This document shows, piece after piece, positions 5,173 through 6,925 of a DNA stretch of 6,925 nucleotides; position 1 is the stretch's first letter; every line of letters starts with the position of its first letter. The position numbers and the translations under genes were made by a program. The DNA comes from Methanobrevibacter sp. GTDB taxonomy: Archaea; Methanobacteriota; Methanobacteria; Methanobacteriales; Methanobacteriaceae. The stretch spans positions 1 through 6,925 of the forward strand of contig JADLKP010000117.1 of the NCBI GenBank assembly GCA_016838945.1, written 5' to 3'. The notes beneath the pieces are model-generated. The model was not told where the DNA came from. It saw only the letters and a program-made list of their open reading frames with translations, and ran no database searches.

Positions 5173-6795
5173 CTATTCTGTTACGGTAAAGGTTGTGCTT
5201 GCCTGATCTTCTGCATATTCATCATTTCCTGCATAGTATGCAGATACAGTATAATTTCCTGGTTCGAAATTGCCAAATCCCACATAACCATGACCATTTA
5301 CAAGAACTGCAGTGTAAACATTATCGGAAACATTAGATTTGACTCTTGCCAAACCCATTATTCCACTGTCTGCACGAATATCTGCAGTAGGAGTATTAAG
5401 AGCACCTGTAACGTTTATAGTTAAATTAGCGAATTTCTTTACTGTAAAATCTGCAGTTGCATTGCATGGCTTGAATTTATCATCACCACCATAACTTACA
5501 ATAGCAGTGTAATTGCCTATGCTTAAATTATCAATTTTAACGCTGCCATGACCATCCCTCATTTTAACAGGAATTTTTTCAAAATCATAAACGCCTTTCT
5601 TAAGAATTACCTCCCCTTCAAAATCAGGGTGGCACTTGATGTAAGTTGTTGTAGAGTGACCATAGGAAGTATTATCAATTTCCATGCTTAATCCTAAATC
5701 GAGTTTTTCCATAACCTCAAATTTTGCAGTTGCATTGCATGGCTTGAATTTTTCATCACCATCATAGCTTAGAGTAGCAGTGTAATTGCCTATGCTCAAA
5801 TTCTCATCAATTTCAACTGTACCGTTTCCACCAGCCATATATACAGTATAAACCTTCTCAGATTTATCCAGTTTAAGATTTACTTTACCTTCAAAATCAG
5901 TATTGGAATGGAATCTTGCAACTGGCTTTGTACCTTCATAAACATCATCAATTTCCATGCTTAAATCAGGATTGACCTTATCTTTAACTGTAAAGCTTGT
6001 TGTTGTTTCTCCTGGCCTATGCTCATCACTGCCTTCAAATACAACTTTAACAGTATAATTGCCTGGAGCTAAATCATACTCATCAAGACTGCATTTACTG
6101 TGACCATGATTAATATACAAAAGATAATATCTGTCAAATTGAGGACAAGATACATTGAGATCCCCACATACTCGTGCATCTCCATAAACCTTTATGATAG
6201 GCCTTTGACCTTCATAAACATCATCTATCTCAGCACTTAAATTTGGGTCTTTAGTGCCTCCCACTCTAAAGCTTGCATAACATTCATCTGCCTCGTATAC
6301 ATCACGAGCATAACACCAGCATTTTACATCATAATAACCTGTAGTTAAATTTTCCTTCAAGGTCACCTCCCCATAACCATCGGAGACATATGCCTCATAT
6401 CTATAATAAAACTTAGAGGGGCAAGCAATTTGAACCCAACCCTTAAAGGATTTATCTGCATAAACTTTAACAACAGGCTGCTGGCCTGGAAGAACATCAT
6501 CTATTTGCATACTTAAATTAGGTTTTAACAATCCTACATTGGATGTAACGTTAAGATTTATGATTCCTGTTTCATTATCAATTTCAACTTTCTTATTATT
6601 ATCTTCAATCTTATACCCACTATCATTATTGTCTATATTGTCGTTTATATCATCAATATTAATATCCTTATCATTACATTCATTATCGGTAGATTTATTA
6701 TTATCATATTGGTTTAAATCAATTGCAGATAATGGGCTTAAGCAAAACATGATAATAATAAATATACCAATAATTTTTAAACTCGAAATATTCAT
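5173..6795 (-). CDS. Secreted adhesin-like protein with five Ig-like repeats
   Basis: This 540-residue exported protein belongs to the adhesin-like surface proteins common in Methanobrevibacter. Residues 1-24 form a signal peptide (MNISSLKIIGIF, hydrophobic core, cleavage probably after LSA). Residues about 26-77 are an Asn/Asp-rich low-complexity spacer. Five Ig-like domains of the Big_3_5 type follow, at about 92-183, 184-275, 276-366, 367-455 and 456-540; they open with variants of PNLSMEIDDVYEG and close with GNYTVxxxYxGDxxF and a TFTV strand. About 20 N-x-S/T sequons suggest heavy N-glycosylation. Eleven Cys remain in the mature chain, none in the last domain. No C-terminal membrane helix, sortase motif or recognisable cell-wall domain is present, so retention on the cell is unexplained. 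I chose ATG 6795 over an in-frame ATG at 6852 because GGGAGGT lies four bases upstream, the signal peptide begins there, and the TATA box at 6854-6861 would leave 6852 outside the transcript. Adhesion is inferred from family. Confidence 0.88.
   Translation of the reverse strand: MNISSLKIIGIFIIIMFCLSPLSAIDLNQYDNNKSTDNECNDKDINIDDINDNIDNNDSGYKIEDNNKKVEIDNETGIINLNVTSNVGLLKPNLSMQIDDVLPGQQPVVKVYADKSFKGWVQIACPSKFYYRYEAYVSDGYGEVTLKENLTTGYYDVKCWCYARDVYEADECYASFRVGGTKDPNLSAEIDDVYEGQRPIIKVYGDARVCGDLNVSCPQFDRYYLLYINHGHSKCSLDEYDLAPGNYTVKVVFEGSDEHRPGETTTSFTVKDKVNPDLSMEIDDVYEGTKPVARFHSNTDFEGKVNLKLDKSEKVYTVYMAGGNGTVEIDENLSIGNYTATLSYDGDEKFKPCNATAKFEVMEKLDLGLSMEIDNTSYGHSTTTYIKCHPDFEGEVILKKGVYDFEKIPVKMRDGHGSVKIDNLSIGNYTAIVSYGGDDKFKPCNATADFTVKKFANLTINVTGALNTPTADIRADSGIMGLARVKSNVSDNVYTAVLVNGHGYVGFGNFEPGNYTVSAYYAGNDEYAEDQASTTFTVTE
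5452..5802 (-). repeat. Recent internal duplication within Ig-like domains 3 and 4
   Basis: Two 78-base stretches, 5452-5529 (domain 4) and 5725-5802 (domain 3), differ at six positions, about 92% identity, and lie exactly 273 bases (91 codons) apart. They encode the closing half of each domain, containing LSIGNYTA and KFKPCNATA. The rest of the two domains and the other three are much more diverged, so this points to a recent module duplication or gene conversion. Confidence 0.8.
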
Positions 6796-6799
6796 GAAT

Positions 6800-6806
6800 A
6801 CCTCCC
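6800..6806 (-). promoter_or_regulatory. Strong ribosome site fixing the surface-protein start
   Basis: On the minus strand GGGAGGT ends four bases before ATG 6795. It is the longest GA-type Shine-Dalgarno in the window, unlike the GGTGA(T)-type sites of four other genes. It settles the start at 6795 rather than at the upstream in-frame ATG at 6852. Confidence 0.8.
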
Positions 6807-6831
6807 ATATATCGATAAAAAATTGATATAT
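6807..6831 (-). promoter_or_regulatory. 25-bp imperfect palindrome between TATA box and ribosome site
   Basis: On the plus strand, arm ATATATCGAT (6807-6816) and arm ATTGATATAT (6822-6831) are inverted repeats with one mismatch in ten, around five A residues. The element directly abuts the GGGAGGT ribosome site and covers the predicted transcript start near 6831. It could be an operator, or a hairpin at the 5' end of the mRNA. The inverted repeat is seen; the role is inference. Confidence 0.45.
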
Positions 6832-6853
6832 TGGTGTAATATTTGAAATCACT

Positions 6854-6861
6854 TATATAAA
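6854..6861 (-). promoter_or_regulatory. TATA box of the surface-protein gene
   Basis: On the minus strand this is TTTATATA, an exact archaeal consensus. A transcript start about 25 bases downstream falls near 6829-6835, giving a leader of about 35-40 bases with GGGAGGT just before the ATG. This is the best promoter in the window. Confidence 0.75.
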
Positions 6862-6925
6862 TAAATTACTGAAAAAAAGATGTGATTAGTTTAAATTAAA
6901 AAATAGTTAATACAATTAAGTATTA

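Noticed and set aside
6720..6795. Lipoprotein signal in the surface protein
   Set aside because: C18 lies inside the hydrophobic core (IIMFCLS) without a fitting lipobox; an ordinary cleavage after LSA is more likely.
6539..6826. Plus-strand open frame opposite the start of the surface-protein gene
   Set aside because: It is the antisense of the Asn/Asp-rich spacer and signal peptide, which yields a Leu/Ser/Ile-rich chain that imitates a membrane protein; no ribosome site.
6793..6852. Longer reading of the surface protein starting at ATG 6852 (559 residues)
   Set aside because: That ATG lies upstream of the expected transcript start and adjoins the TATA box, has no ribosome site, and would put 19 residues before a clear signal peptide.

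Overview
The window looks like a piece of a very A+T-rich methanogenic archaeon of the Methanobacteriales, most likely a gut or rumen Methanobrevibacter or a close relative. This is inference from four things seen together: archaeal TATA boxes (TTTATATA and TTTTATATA) instead of bacterial -35/-10 elements; GGTGAT-type ribosome sites three or four bases before ATG; a DUF4013-like membrane protein; and a secreted protein made of bacterial Ig-like repeats, the 'adhesin-like protein' type that is abundant in Methanobrevibacter. No RNA gene, insertion sequence or CRISPR array is visible.

Layout. Bases 1-203 are an A-rich leader with a 31-bp tandem repeat. Plus strand: a HerA-like/DUF853 ATPase (204-1853); a small acidic protein of unknown function (2021-2389); a six-helix DUF4013-like membrane protein (2438-3211) that may be co-transcribed with it. 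A short A/T-rich convergence zone (3212-3277) separates these from three minus-strand genes: a protein with two [4Fe-4S] clusters fused to a nitroreductase domain (3278-4075), a thiol peroxidase of the glutathione peroxidase family (4358-4897), and a secreted five-domain Ig-like surface protein (5173-6795). Each minus-strand gene has its own recognisable TATA box, and oligo-T tracts lie after each, so they look like single transcription units.

How the genes relate. The nitroreductase and the peroxidase are neighbouring redox genes and could both serve oxidative or electrophile stress, but separate promoters and a terminator argue against one operon. The ATPase and the surface protein have no evident link to their neighbours. 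The least explained genes are the acidic protein and DUF4013-like pair.

The intergenic regions are unusual. Three different short tandem arrays (31, 35 and about 25 bp units) occupy three gaps, all A-rich on the plus strand, and one lies in a 147-base stretch without a single plus-strand C. The surface-protein promoter carries a near-perfect 25-bp palindrome at its predicted transcription start. I do not see a clear new multi-gene system; the items worth following are the regulatory palindrome, the minisatellites, the unanchored Ig-like protein and the acidic/DUF4013 pair.
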